From Rhodococcus zopfii NBRC 100606 = JCM 9919 (GTDB taxonomy: Bacteria; Actinomycetota; Actinomycetes; Mycobacteriales; Mycobacteriaceae): DNA of 64,000 bases. The notes beneath the pieces were generated by a model. It saw nothing but the letters and a program-made list of their open reading frames with translations. It was not told where the DNA came from and searched no databases. Position numbers and translations under genes: made by a program. The stretch is from NCBI RefSeq assembly GCF_001895025.1, contig NZ_BCXI01000032.1, forward strand, positions 40,131-104,130, written 5' to 3'. This document shows, one piece after another, positions 51,496 through 59,303 of the stretch (within the stretch, counting starts at the first letter, position 1; every line of letters starts with the position of its first letter).

Positions 51496-51815
51496 TGAGC
51501 ACCGTCCTGGAGGAGTGCGGTCACGGCGGCTGGTTCGGTGTCGTTCTCGCCCGAGGCTTCTCGTGCTTCCGAGTCGTGGTAAGCGCGGATCAGCGCCTTG
51601 ACGCGGTCGGGTCGGAATCCGCCCCAGTGCATGTCACCGGCAACGACGACGGGGACGGCCTTGTAGCCGAGTTCCTGGATGAAGGTGAGTGCGTCGGGTC
51701 GCTGGGTGACGTCGATGTAGGCGTAGGGGACGTCGCCCTTGTCGAGCGCTCGCGCGGTTGCGGTGCACTGCTGGCAGTCCGGCTTGCTGTAGATGGTGAT
51801 GATCGGGGTTGTCAC
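51492..51815 (-). CDS. NrdH-like redoxin/glutaredoxin
   Basis: A 107-residue thioredoxin-fold protein with the active site CQQC (Cys14, Cys17) after ITIYSKPD, a conserved YIDVT, and the cis-proline region AVPVVV followed by GGFRPDRV. NrdH proteins donate electrons to ribonucleotide reductase. No reductase gene is in the prophage, so it would act with the host enzyme. It has an extra acidic C-terminal tail. Starts at GTG. Confidence 0.82.
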   Translation of the reverse strand: MTTPIITIYSKPDCQQCTATARALDKGDVPYAYIDVTQRPDALTFIQELGYKAVPVVVAGDMHWGGFRPDRVKALIRAYHDSEAREASGENDTEPAAVTALLQDGAQ

Positions 51816-52159
51816 CGACCGTTGTCCTTTCGTTGTTCGCTGTACCAGCGGTGAAGGCATTCGACGGCGGAAGGCCAAGTCCGGGTGAACGCGTACGGCG
51901 CGGCCAGGTCTGGGGTGATCAGCAACCACCCCGTCGCGCCAGGAATCGGGTTGTGGATGATCAACGGCCGAAGTTCGTTGTCTCGGCGTCGAGTTCGCCA
52001 GTCGTGGAACGAATGCCCATATTCGGCGTGCACGTAGGGAAAGGCGTGAACGGTGTGGCCGACGTGGCGGGCCTGCTGGAAGACGCACGCGTGACGGCGT
52101 CCGTCCGCGGTGACGTAGCGCGCCTGGCACCGTTCACCCTGGTTCGTTTCACTGGCCAT
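51812..52159 (-). CDS. hypothetical phage protein
   Basis: A 115-residue protein with a Cys/His-rich N-terminal half (ERCQARYVTADGRRHACVFQQARHVGHTVHAFPYVHAEYGHSFHDW) that could bind a metal. It overlaps the upstream gene by 11 nt. Confidence 0.5.
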   Translation of the reverse strand: MASETNQGERCQARYVTADGRRHACVFQQARHVGHTVHAFPYVHAEYGHSFHDWRTRRRDNELRPLIIHNPIPGATGWLLITPDLAAPYAFTRTWPSAVECLHRWYSEQRKDNGR

Positions 52160-52475
52160 TGCCGGGCACCCTTGCGTCGTTGGGTCGTTCGCGGCCGATC
52201 TCGTAGCGGCAGGTCGCGCAGATCACGCGGAGCACCTCGACGGTGAGCGTCTCGGTGCGCAACACCACTCGGCCGCCGGTCCGCGCATCCATGAACTCGC
52301 GTGCCGCCAGCACGTCCTCGCTCATCGTCACGACAGCGAAGCGGCGCATGAGGATGACGCCGCCGCACTTCGGGCACGTGGATCGCATTGATCGGGCCTT
52401 CGGCAGAGCCATGTACTTCTCGGTGATCTCGGCCTGGGCTTCGGCCTCCGCCTCGGTTGCCGTGCTGGCGCTCAT
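52149..52475 (-). CDS. zinc-ribbon phage protein
   Basis: A 108-residue protein with CPKCGG in the middle and CATC near the C-terminus, a two-knuckle zinc ribbon, preceded by a Glu/Ala-rich helix. The ATG at 52475 overlaps the stop of a membrane peptide gene. Function unknown. Confidence 0.55.
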   Translation of the reverse strand: MSASTATEAEAEAQAEITEKYMALPKARSMRSTCPKCGGVILMRRFAVVTMSEDVLAAREFMDARTGGRVVLRTETLTVEVLRVICATCRYEIGRERPNDARVPGNGQ

Positions 52476-52588
52476 CGCCCGGCCATCCACCACATGATCG
52501 CGACGAGGATGACGAGCGCGCCGCCGACGATGAGGATCCCCGCTGCGGCAGCGAGAGAACCAAAGACCACGTCCATAACGAGAGTCAC
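52472..52588 (-). CDS. small membrane peptide, 38 residues
   Basis: A GTG-started ORF dominated by one hydrophobic helix (FGSLAAAAGILIVGGALVILVAIMWW). Both ends overlap neighbours by 4 nt. Role unknown. Confidence 0.5.
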   Translation of the reverse strand: MTLVMDVVFGSLAAAAGILIVGGALVILVAIMWWMAGR

Positions 52589-52956
52589 TGTCCGCCTCCG
52601 GGTGTCCACAGGACGAGCGCGGGAAGGTCGGACGCGACGATCATGCCGTCGAGCACGGATCCAAGGAACGTGGCGGGACGCCACTTAGTCGATGGCCGGT
52701 CCTCGTAGAACTCTGCGACTTCCCCGTGCTTGGTGCGGATCAGCGTCTCAGCCGGCAGTGCGAGGACCTCGGCCATTGTCGTGATCGTGCGGGGCGTGAA
52801 GTGCTCGGCAGAGAGTTCGACGGCGAGGTCGATGCATGCCGCGGTGTTGCCGCCGTCGCGAACCGGTGGCACCGGCGTTCCGCGGCCGTGAGTGAGGGCG
52901 TGTTCCGGCCAGGCGGCGCGGATCTTGTCGCGCAGCTGCTCGAGCTGGTCGGTCAT
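52585..52956 (-). CDS. hypothetical phage protein
   Basis: A 123-residue soluble protein (MTDQLEQLRDKIRAAWPEHAL...TLIRTKHGEVAEFYEDR). No recognised motif. 4-nt overlaps on both sides. Confidence 0.55.
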   Translation of the reverse strand: MTDQLEQLRDKIRAAWPEHALTHGRGTPVPPVRDGGNTAACIDLAVELSAEHFTPRTITTMAEVLALPAETLIRTKHGEVAEFYEDRPSTKWRPATFLGSVLDGMIVASDLPALVLWTPGGGQ

Positions 52957-53045
52957 CGGACCAGTCCTTCCGTGGCGAGGATGAGGATTGGGGTCGTGTA
53001 GTGGCCGGCCGCGGCGATCAGTGCGAGCCAGCCGCCGAGCGTCAC
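52953..53045 (-). CDS. very small membrane peptide, 30 residues
   Basis: A GTG-started ORF consisting mainly of hydrophobic residues (GGWLALIAAAG and PILILATEG). It overlaps both neighbours by 4 nt, which is the main evidence for coding. Confidence 0.4.
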   Translation of the reverse strand: MTLGGWLALIAAAGHYTTPILILATEGLVR

Positions 53046-53200
53046 GACCCGTCCTCCGGCCGGGCCCCGGGGATGTCGAGGCTGGTGTGCAGGGACCGGG
53101 CGGCGCGGTCGATGACGACGGCGGTGAGGGCGAGCCAGCCGGACGCGATCATCGCGGTGACGGCGACCGCGGAGGCTGCTGTGGCGGCGGCGTTCTTCAC
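53042..53200 (-). CDS. small membrane protein, 52 residues
   Basis: One hydrophobic helix (AVAVTAMIASGWLALTAVVI) and a short polar C-terminus. The GTG shares a base with the preceding TAG. It is the second of three tiny membrane ORFs within 0.75 kb. Confidence 0.5.
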   Translation of the reverse strand: MKNAAATAASAVAVTAMIASGWLALTAVVIDRAARSLHTSLDIPGARPEDGS

Positions 53201-53685
53201 TACTGGTCACCGCCGTCCGTGCCGATGTAGCGGACGTACGCAATCTTGTTGCGGGCGGTGGCTTCGAACGCACCCTTCGGTGCGAAGCCGCCCTTGCCGC
53301 TGCGGACGGTGCTGACGAACGTGCTGACGGACTTGTAGGCGTCGTCTCCGGCCGGCGGGTACTCGATCCAGCGACCCGCGTTGGCCTTGGCGAATTCGAT
53401 TAGGTCGCGGCGGTGTTCGGGAATGGGCCGTCCGGATCGGTTCTCGGCGGAGGGAAGGGTGTCGACAATCCGGAACGTATTCGCGACCCGGGTGGAGAGC
53501 TGAGGTCCGGCCGGGCGCTGCGGGCGCGCCGGCGCCGGGCCGGCGGCGACAGCGGGAACCGGCCACCTCTCTGCCGGGGTCGCGTCGGTGGGCGGGAGTG
53601 GCACATCGCCGCGGGCAGCTGCGCGGTTCTCCTCGCGCTGCCTGCGTCGCCATTCGCGGGCGTCTTCGTCTTGCAGGCTGCTCAT
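53200..53685 (-). CDS. hypothetical phage protein
   Basis: A 161-residue protein with a charged N-terminus (DEDAREWRRRQREENRAAARG), a Pro-rich linker and a C-terminal domain (IPEHRRDLIEFAKANAGRWIEYPPAGDDAYKSVSTFVSTVRSGKGGF) that could be DNA-binding. Not assigned. Confidence 0.55.
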   Translation of the reverse strand: MSSLQDEDAREWRRRQREENRAAARGDVPLPPTDATPAERWPVPAVAAGPAPARPQRPAGPQLSTRVANTFRIVDTLPSAENRSGRPIPEHRRDLIEFAKANAGRWIEYPPAGDDAYKSVSTFVSTVRSGKGGFAPKGAFEATARNKIAYVRYIGTDGGDQ

Positions 53686-53990
53686 CGGTCCACGCCTTCC
53701 GATTCACTGTCGGTGTGGTCGTCGAGGCTGGACACGCCGATGCCGTCGTTGGCGATGTACCGGGCTACCGCGGTCTCACCTGCCGTTCGGGCATCGACGC
53801 GGGGACCGTCGTCACCGGCGACGAGACGACGCGCTGCGCGGGAGACGGTGCGGGTCGGGCACGGTGCCGGAACGTCACAGAAGACGCACGTGCCGTTGAC
53901 TTCGCGGTGCAGGGTGTTGACGGCGATGAGCTGCGCTGCGATGCGTTTGTTCTTGCGGCGTGCGTCGCGGAGTTCGTAGCTGGTTCCCAT
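53682..53990 (-). CDS. hypothetical phage protein
   Basis: A 102-residue basic-to-acidic protein with a possible metal-binding CVFCDVPAPC. It overlaps the next gene by 4 nt. No family recognised. Confidence 0.5.
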   Translation of the reverse strand: MGTSYELRDARRKNKRIAAQLIAVNTLHREVNGTCVFCDVPAPCPTRTVSRAARRLVAGDDGPRVDARTAGETAVARYIANDGIGVSSLDDHTDSESEGVDR

Positions 53991-54036
53991 GGTGGGCTCC
54001 TTGTCGGTGGTGCTTGATCGGGTGAGGCAGCGGCGT

Positions 54037-54438
54037 CTACGGGCGGTCGACGTCGGGGATGACCACTTCCGGCTTGAAGATGACGCGGTAGTGATCGGCG
54101 CTGACGTTGGCGCTTTCGATCTGCTCGGCGACGTAGGAGACGTTGTCGCTCAGGCCGAGGAAGTGCTTCTTGTACTCGTTGCCGGCGGTCTTGCACGTGA
54201 CCTCGAGTTGCCGGTTCTCGTCCTTGATGGAGCAGCGGCCTTCGACGGTGAGGAGGTAGCTGTCGGTGATGCCGTTGAAGAAGACGATGCGGCGTTCGAT
54301 CTCGAACTGGTCCGCTGCCTTGGACAGGTTCTGCGACACGACGTCTGCGTCGGCGGCGCATCCCGATACGGTTCCGACGACTGCGAGGGCGGCGAGTGCC
54401 GCGGCGGCCTGCTTGATCGTGCGAGAGATGTTGCGCAT
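54037..54438 (-). CDS. phage-encoded lipoprotein
   Basis: A 133-residue protein with a clear lipoprotein signal: basic RTIKQ, a hydrophobic run, and lipobox VSGC (Cys27). The mature domain is strand-rich with two cysteines (GRCSIKDENRQLEVTCKTAG) that could pair. A strong AGGAGG RBS precedes the ATG. Surface lipoproteins in prophages often block superinfection or alter the envelope; that role is inferred. Confidence 0.75.
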   Translation of the reverse strand: MRNISRTIKQAAAALAALAVVGTVSGCAADADVVSQNLSKAADQFEIERRIVFFNGITDSYLLTVEGRCSIKDENRQLEVTCKTAGNEYKKHFLGLSDNVSYVAEQIESANVSADHYRVIFKPEVVIPDVDRP

Positions 54439-54469
54439 GAGTGCCTCCTGGTGCGGTGGGTTGCTTGGA

Positions 54470-54706
54470 CTACGAGGTGCGGTGAAGGGGGGTCACGGCA
54501 CCTGTCGGGTCGAGGTCGGCGGCGTCGCCGACGATCGGTTCCCTGCCGGTGACGAAGGACGCTGTGACGATCCAGTGGTCCGGGAGCTGCGGGGCGCGGT
54601 AGACGTTGACACTGCCTTCGTCGATCAGGCCCGGGACTTGGATGCCGCCGATGGTGATTCCGTCGGCGTTGATTTCGATCTGCTGGTCGTACGCGTAGTC
54701 GGCCAT
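54470..54706 (-). CDS. small hypothetical protein
   Basis: A 78-residue acidic, strand-rich protein (IEINADGITIGGIQVPGLIDEGSVNVYRAPQLPDHWIVTASF). Its start lies 1 nt after the previous stop. Function unknown. Confidence 0.55.
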   Translation of the reverse strand: MADYAYDQQIEINADGITIGGIQVPGLIDEGSVNVYRAPQLPDHWIVTASFVTGREPIVGDAADLDPTGAVTPLHRTS

Positions 54707-54707
54707 G

Positions 54708-54869
54708 TCAGTGCCACTCCCCTGTTGCCGTGTTGGCTGCGAGTTCGCCGCGGGCCCGGCGGTTGCTGTCGATTGCTTCGGCAAGGTTGTCGTCACCGAG
54801 GCTGCAGAGCGGTTTCCCGCACGGTGCGTGCCGGCGGTCGCCGCAGCGTTGGCAGTTCCAGGTGATCAC
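54708..54869 (-). CDS. small zinc-binding protein
   Basis: A 53-residue protein with the pattern C-x2-C...C-x4-C (NCQRCGDRRHAPCGKPLC), a likely zinc knuckle. The GTG overlaps the exonuclease stop by 4 nt. Confidence 0.55.
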   Translation of the reverse strand: MITWNCQRCGDRRHAPCGKPLCSLGDDNLAEAIDSNRRARGELAANTATGEWH

Positions 54870-55600
54870 TGGCCGGTCCCGGTGATGTGGTCGTACCAGC
54901 GCTTGACCCAGCGGGCGTCACCGAGCGCGGTGTGGCGTTCTTCCGGGGTGGGCGGTTCGACTCCGCAGGCGCGGGACAGGTCATCGGACCGGTACGGCGG
55001 AGTCAGCAGGGCTGAGATCTCACTGTTGATTCGGTCCAGCTCTGCTCGCGCATCGGAGACAGCGGTCGCAGGATCGGTATCGCCGAAGGCGAGGCCGAGG
55101 TCCTTTCGCATCTCGCGATCGAACAGAGCCATTGAGGCTTCCTGCCGCTGCTGGACGAGGGGGGCGCTGTAGGGCATCGCGCGGAGCCATCCGGCGGCGT
55201 AGGTTTCGATGTCGACGAGCTGGTAGTGCCAGGAGGGGCACAGCCGGTGTCGGCGGAGCATCGCGGCGAGGGTTTCGGTATCGAAGTTCGGGACTGCGCC
55301 GATGATGATCGCGCCGCGGGTGGCCTCTTCGACGGCGTGCGCGGCGAGGAATTCGCGGTCGATCTCGACGTTGTCGGGCTTCTGGTCGACGCCGATATTG
55401 CGGAAGTACCGTTCGTGGAAGCGTCCGACTTGCAGGCCCTTGAGTTCTGCGGTGGTGAGGTCGACGTCGGAGATCTGGATCAGGCGTTCGGTTTCGGTGC
55501 CGTCGATCTCGCGTCGGATCCATGCGATCTCCCACGGGCGGCGGTCGGCGTGCAGGCCGGTGGTCTCGGTGTCCAGGAACACGATCGGGCGGTTGGTCAT
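54866..55600 (-). CDS. DnaQ-like 3'-5' exonuclease
   Basis: A 244-residue DEDD-family exonuclease. Exo I is FLDTETTGL (Asp10, Glu12), and Exo III is HTALGDARWV near the C-terminus (His223, Asp228), making it a DEDDh enzyme. It could proofread or process DNA or RNA ends in phage replication. It lies in the early operon close to the DnaN-like clamp gene. Confidence 0.82.
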   Translation of the reverse strand: MTNRPIVFLDTETTGLHADRRPWEIAWIRREIDGTETERLIQISDVDLTTAELKGLQVGRFHERYFRNIGVDQKPDNVEIDREFLAAHAVEEATRGAIIIGAVPNFDTETLAAMLRRHRLCPSWHYQLVDIETYAAGWLRAMPYSAPLVQQRQEASMALFDREMRKDLGLAFGDTDPATAVSDARAELDRINSEISALLTPPYRSDDLSRACGVEPPTPEERHTALGDARWVKRWYDHITGTGQ

Positions 55601-55890
55601 CGGTTCTTCCTCCAGGTGTCGGCGTGAGGGCAGGTGGCGAAGTGGGACAGGTACAGGGGGCGTTTGGCGGCGCGCAGGCCGTCGCGTTGCGGGCCGGACA
55701 CGACCCCGGCGTGGAGCACACCGAAGACGAGATCGACGGCGACGTTGCCGCGCTCGGACGGTTCGACGTCGATCGGCATCGCCTTGCCGTTTTCGGTCTG
55801 CGCCCACACGATCTGGTGCCTGCAGGATCGGCACTTCTCGGCGGCGGCGCGCATCGCGGTCGAGACGTGGTCGACTCGTAGCCAGGTCAC
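55597..55890 (-). CDS. small zinc-binding protein
   Basis: A 97-residue protein with CRSCRHQIVWAQTENGKAMPIDVEP and a C-terminal CPHADTWR, a pattern of small phage zinc ribbons. The part QIVWAQTENGKAMPID is echoed in the gene at 57372 (EITWARTTGRGTYIALD), so the two are distant paralogues. Confidence 0.6.
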   Translation of the reverse strand: MTWLRVDHVSTAMRAAAEKCRSCRHQIVWAQTENGKAMPIDVEPSERGNVAVDLVFGVLHAGVVSGPQRDGLRAAKRPLYLSHFATCPHADTWRKNR

Positions 55891-56489
55891 TGGGCGCCGC
55901 CGACGATTTCGGTGTACGGCGCGGCTGCGACGAGATCAGAGTTCGGGCCGGCCGCAGCCAGCCACTCGTGCCCAGCGCCAAGGCTGTAAACCCGCATCTC
56001 GACAACACCGTTCGCGCCGCGGACGATCGCGACATCCTTGGGAACATCTGCCAGGTTGTCCCACTGCCGCGGGCCCGGTGTGAATTCCGGAAGGGTCCAC
56101 GTACCAGGCGACACCTTCCACGGATTGACCGGCCAGCGGAGGTATTCGGCGTCGTAGGCGCGGCCGAAGTACAGCGGCGCACCGTCAGGAATCGATACTC
56201 CGGGCGCCTTCTCCTCGTCGAGCTTCGCGAGAACGGCGCGGATGCCGGCGCGGACCATCTTCTGGTCTTCCGGATGAAGGTCCGAGTAGTACGCCAGCTC
56301 GTGCGCGGCGTCGCAATACGTGCGTGCGAGTTCGTCGATGCGTTTCTCGTCGGCCTGCTCACGCTCGAGTTTCTGTTGGAGTCCGTCGGCGATCACTCGC
56401 AAGGATTCTGCGTTCACTGTCGTCCATCGGCCGTCGAGCCAGTCGGCGACCGCACGGATCAACTCCGGGGTGATCTCTGGTGTGCTCAC
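55887..56489 (-). CDS. hypothetical phage protein
   Basis: A 200-residue protein with a helical N-terminal half (LIRAVADWLDGRWTTVNAESLRVIADGLQQKLEREQADEKRIDEL) and a strand-rich C-terminal half with WTLPEFTPGPRQWDNLADVPKDVAIV. GTG start with 4-nt overlap. No function assigned. Confidence 0.55.
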   Translation of the reverse strand: MSTPEITPELIRAVADWLDGRWTTVNAESLRVIADGLQQKLEREQADEKRIDELARTYCDAAHELAYYSDLHPEDQKMVRAGIRAVLAKLDEEKAPGVSIPDGAPLYFGRAYDAEYLRWPVNPWKVSPGTWTLPEFTPGPRQWDNLADVPKDVAIVRGANGVVEMRVYSLGAGHEWLAAAGPNSDLVAAAPYTEIVGGAQ

Positions 56490-57214
56490 TGGGTTCCTTC
56501 GGGGTTGAGGTTGCGGGGCTTCGCGTCCGGCGCCGGGAGACGGTGCCGCCACGCGGTGTTCCACTCGGTGTGCTTGGCCTGTGCCTCGTCGGTGAGGGTG
56601 ATGGGCATGAGGGCACCGAGGAACGATTCACCGACGGTGATCGACAGTGCGCTGGTGCCGGTGCGTGCCTCGATCAGCACGGGCTCGTCGTAGACGACAC
56701 CGGCGATGCGGAACGCGGCGAGCCGATCGCCGTTCGTGGCGAATTGCTCGATCCACTTCACGTCGCCGGATCGGTTGCGGGAGATCAGGAGCGGGATGTC
56801 GGGGTAGCCGGTGTCGGTGGCGGCGCGGGGTTGCTCGAGGGACTGGCCGTCGATGCCGGGCAAGCCGGAGACGTCGGTGAGTTTCCAGTAGTTGTCGCCG
56901 ATTTCTAGGCGCAGGATCGCCGACGGTTCGTCGTTCTTGTCCTTCGGTGCCTTGAAGATGTGGAGGATCTTGTCGACCTGCTCGGGCGTGAGGTCGAGGA
57001 CCGCGTCGGGGTTGATGCTGTCCTCGGGCTGCCAGATCGAGACGATGGCGAGGCCGACGGAGACACGGTCGGTGGCGACGACGGTGACGTTGTGGGCGTC
57101 GATTTCGAGGCGGACGCGTCGGAACGTTTCGAGGTCCGGGTGCTTCTCGTGGTGCGGGCGGACCGCCGTGAGTGCACGGCGCAGGTCGTGGGTGCCGACG
57201 ACGACGGTGGTCAT
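56486..57214 (-). CDS. DnaN-like sliding clamp homologue
   Basis: A 242-residue protein resembling the beta clamp. It opens with LRRALTAVRPHHEKHPDLETFRRVRLEIDAHNVTVVATDRVSVGLA, the typical first-domain pattern including the VATD(R) segment. Later segments repeat the beta-alpha-beta rhythm. It is shorter than the host clamp (about 390), as in known actinophage DnaN-like proteins. It could recruit host polymerase or repair enzymes to phage DNA. Confidence 0.72.
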   Translation of the reverse strand: MTTVVVGTHDLRRALTAVRPHHEKHPDLETFRRVRLEIDAHNVTVVATDRVSVGLAIVSIWQPEDSINPDAVLDLTPEQVDKILHIFKAPKDKNDEPSAILRLEIGDNYWKLTDVSGLPGIDGQSLEQPRAATDTGYPDIPLLISRNRSGDVKWIEQFATNGDRLAAFRIAGVVYDEPVLIEARTGTSALSITVGESFLGALMPITLTDEAQAKHTEWNTAWRHRLPAPDAKPRNLNPEGTQ

Positions 57215-57375
57215 GGTGTGTTCCTGTCGGTGAGCAGCGGGAGCGGTAGGTCGAGTTGGCCGTCGATCGGTATGTCGGTGGGGTGGTCGACGCGGCCGAG
57301 CCAGCGGTGGAACGCGATGCGCCGGTCCTCGGGCAGGGAGTCCCACCAGGCGTCCGCGGCGGAGGCTGCGGTCAC
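57211..57375 (-). CDS. small phage protein
   Basis: A 54-residue acidic protein (ADAWWDSLPEDRRIAFHRWLGRVDHPTDIPIDGQLDL). The GTG at 57375 overlaps the previous stop, and its end overlaps the clamp start. Unknown role. Confidence 0.55.
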   Translation of the reverse strand: MTAASAADAWWDSLPEDRRIAFHRWLGRVDHPTDIPIDGQLDLPLPLLTDRNTP

Positions 57376-57689
57376 CAGCGCCGCCGGCGGTGTGACGGCC
57401 GCACCGAGGTGACCGCGCGGCGGACGTGGTCGGGCATCGGGTTCGTCGGGCGTCGGGCGTGGCAGGTGTCGCGGTGCGGGACGTAGAGCTTCTCGCTGTT
57501 GGCGATGGCGTGGTGCAGGGACTCGCCGGTGAGCACATCCGCCCAGACGCAGCCGTTCTCGTCTCGGGTGTCGCGCTTGCGGACGATGCCGTCGCGGTCG
57601 TCCGGGTACAGATCGAGCGCGATGTATGTGCCGCGGCCGGTGGTGCGTGCCCAGGTGATCTCGGCGTTGCAGTCCCTGCACTGTGCCAT
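57372..57689 (-). CDS. zinc-binding phage protein
   Basis: A 105-residue protein with CRDCNAEITWARTTGRGTYIALDLYPDD and a later HRDTCHARR, probably one zinc site. Paralogous to the gene at 55597. The start shares one base with the preceding stop (TGATG). Confidence 0.6.
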   Translation of the reverse strand: MAQCRDCNAEITWARTTGRGTYIALDLYPDDRDGIVRKRDTRDENGCVWADVLTGESLHHAIANSEKLYVPHRDTCHARRPTNPMPDHVRRAVTSVRPSHRRRRW

Positions 57690-57940
57690 CAGCAGATTCG
57701 CTTCCGTGTGGGTGCGGTGGTGGTGTTGGTGTGGAGGCCGAGTTCGATTCGGATGCGGGCGACGGTGTAGGTGGTCCACCGTGTGTGCGTGGCGATCTGC
57801 GCGTCGGTGTAGCCGCGGGCGTGGAGGGCTTCGACGAGGACGCGTCGGTCGTTGGTGGTCAGTGCCTCGCCGGGGATTTCACCGTCGAGTGCGCCGGCGT
57901 ACTGACCGGGGTAGTCCAGGTGAGGGGCGGTGCGGCTCAC
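57689..57940 (-). CDS. small HTH protein
   Basis: An 83-residue protein with a sigma-4/Trp-repressor-like helix-turn-helix (LTTNDRRVLVEALHARGYTDAQIATHTRWTTYTVARIRIELGL). Likely DNA-binding regulator of the early operon, by inference. GTG start overlapping the preceding stop. Confidence 0.65.
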   Translation of the reverse strand: MSRTAPHLDYPGQYAGALDGEIPGEALTTNDRRVLVEALHARGYTDAQIATHTRWTTYTVARIRIELGLHTNTTTAPTRKRIC

Positions 57941-58281
57941 GGGGTTGTACCGCCGTTGAGCTTGGCTTCCAGGGTCGACATGGCGCGAGCGCCGATCGCG
58001 AGGAGCAGGCGGGGTTGCACGTGGCGGATCGCGGCTTCCAGGGCCAGCAGTTGTCCGACGTTCAGCGCGGCGTTGGTGTGCACCTCGATGGTTGCGTCGG
58101 GGTTCAGGACGAGGCTTGCCGATCCGTCGTCGGCCTGCCACACGACCGTCGGTGTATCGGGGATTCGGATCGAACCGCCAGTCCAGTGCGGGGACATGAG
58201 GTGTAGCGCGACGGCGATGTCGTCGATGTTGCCGTTGAACACTTCGCGGATGAACTTCTCGAATTCGGCGGTGGGGTCCAT
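57937..58281 (-). CDS. hypothetical phage protein
   Basis: A 114-residue protein with a helical N-terminus (AEFEKFIREVFNGNIDDIAVALHLM), strand-rich centre and a C-terminal helix (LLALEAAIRHVQPRLLLAIGARAM). No family recognised. ATG start 2 nt after the previous stop. Confidence 0.55.
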   Translation of the reverse strand: MDPTAEFEKFIREVFNGNIDDIAVALHLMSPHWTGGSIRIPDTPTVVWQADDGSASLVLNPDATIEVHTNAALNVGQLLALEAAIRHVQPRLLLAIGARAMSTLEAKLNGGTTP

Positions 58282-58283
58282 GG

Positions 58284-58448
58284 TTACTCCGTTCGGTAGC
58301 TGGTGCAGCGGCACAGGTTCAGGAGGGCCCGGACCTCGTAGCCGCCGTGCTCGTCGGTGGCGCAGCCCCGCGGGTGGTGATGCCGGCGAGGGTGGCCGCA
58401 CCCGACACAGGGTTCGAGGTGCTCGAAGTCCGGGATCGGCAGACTCAT
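58284..58448 (-). CDS. small Cys/His-rich protein
   Basis: A 54-residue protein with CVGCGHPRRHHHPRGC and a C-terminal CRC, a probable zinc-binding peptide. The ATG overlaps the previous stop by 4 nt (ATGA). Confidence 0.55.
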   Translation of the reverse strand: MSLPIPDFEHLEPCVGCGHPRRHHHPRGCATDEHGGYEVRALLNLCRCTSYRTE

Positions 58449-58876
58449 CGACGGCTGAATGACATGGATTCTCTGTTCTTGGCTGCGTTCTCGACTGCGA
58501 GCGCGGCCCGGCCTAGATCGGTGACGTAGTAGTGGGAGTGGCTGTCACCTGAAGTGACCGCGGTGGACTTGGTGTGGCGGCGGTCGAGGAGTTCAGCCAG
58601 TTCGAGCAACTGCTTTGCCCTTTGCGGGTTGTTGTTGATGAGGAGTTCGTCGACAGCTCCTGCGGCGGCGCGGTCGGCGAGCTCTGCCAGGTTCGGGAGG
58701 ATCACGATGCCGGCGAGTTTGTCGATCACACCGCGGGTTTCGGTGATGACTTCGGCGAGCTTGCTTGTTTCTACTGGGACGCCGATGGTTTCGATGAGGT
58801 CGAGGAGGGTCTGTGCGTGCTTGGCGAGGTTCTCGCGGTTGGTGCGGATGGCTTTTTCGATGTCGGTCTGGTTCAC
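58445..58876 (-). CDS. hypothetical helical phage protein
   Basis: A 143-residue helical protein (DIEKAIRTNRENLAKHAQTLLDLIETIGVPVETSKLAEVITETRG) with a C-terminal DSHSHYYVTDLGRAAL recalling a winged-helix wing. The GTG at 58876 has AGGA upstream and is preferred over an upstream ATG. It follows two large hairpins. Confidence 0.6.
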   Translation of the reverse strand: MNQTDIEKAIRTNRENLAKHAQTLLDLIETIGVPVETSKLAEVITETRGVIDKLAGIVILPNLAELADRAAAGAVDELLINNNPQRAKQLLELAELLDRRHTKSTAVTSGDSHSHYYVTDLGRAALAVENAAKNRESMSFSRR

Positions 58877-58905
58877 GGGTGCGGTCCTGTCGGAGGTTGT
58901 TGGTT

Positions 58906-59021
58906 CCGGTGGCGGCGTGGTGCGCACATCTGGTGCGCCGGATCAGGACTCCGTTTCACACGCCGCCACCGGTGTTGGGGTGGCGCCGAACCCATCCGGG
59001 GGGTGGAGTGGGTTCGGCGCC
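58906..59021 (-). terminator. two consecutive 13-bp hairpins in the early operon
   Basis: In transcription order, GGCGCCGAACCCA/TGGGTTCGGCGCC (58982-59021) is followed by CCGGTGGCGGCGT/ACGCCGCCACCGG (58906-58972), both perfect. They occupy the 203-bp gap between two early genes. They could be terminators controlling read-through into the long operon or structured leader elements. Confidence 0.6.
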
Positions 59022-59079
59022 GTGGGATCCGCGCCGGCCTATCCCCTGTCGGCGTCGCGGATGGTCTGCGGGCGGATGG

Positions 59080-59301
59080 TCAGCACTGGCCCGATCCGTG
59101 TGCGGCGTCGAGTTTGTTCGCGAGGTCGCGCAGCGTCTTGGCCTGTATGGCGAGACAGATCGGCCGGCGGTGCTCGAGATGCACGAAGTCGATGCGGGTT
59201 TTCTCGGGGTTGTCAGGATCAACGCCGATGGTCACGATTGAGGAGGCGTAGCTCAGTAGATCTTTGACCTTCGCTTCGGTCGCCTGTTTGATCTCGGGCA
59301 T
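59080..59301 (-). CDS. small phage protein
   Basis: A 73-residue protein (MPEIKQATEAKVKDLLSYASSIVTIGVDPDNPEKTRIDFVHLEHRRPICLA), a helix followed by strands and a helix. Function unknown. Part of the first segment of the early operon before the double hairpin. Confidence 0.6.
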   Translation of the reverse strand: MPEIKQATEAKVKDLLSYASSIVTIGVDPDNPEKTRIDFVHLEHRRPICLAIQAKTLRDLANKLDAAHGSGQC

Positions 59302-59303
59302 CG

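Noticed and set aside
58813..59267. Overlapping plus-strand frames of 142-237 codons
   Set aside because: They are antisense to the small minus-strand genes and run through the hairpin region; no coding-like features.
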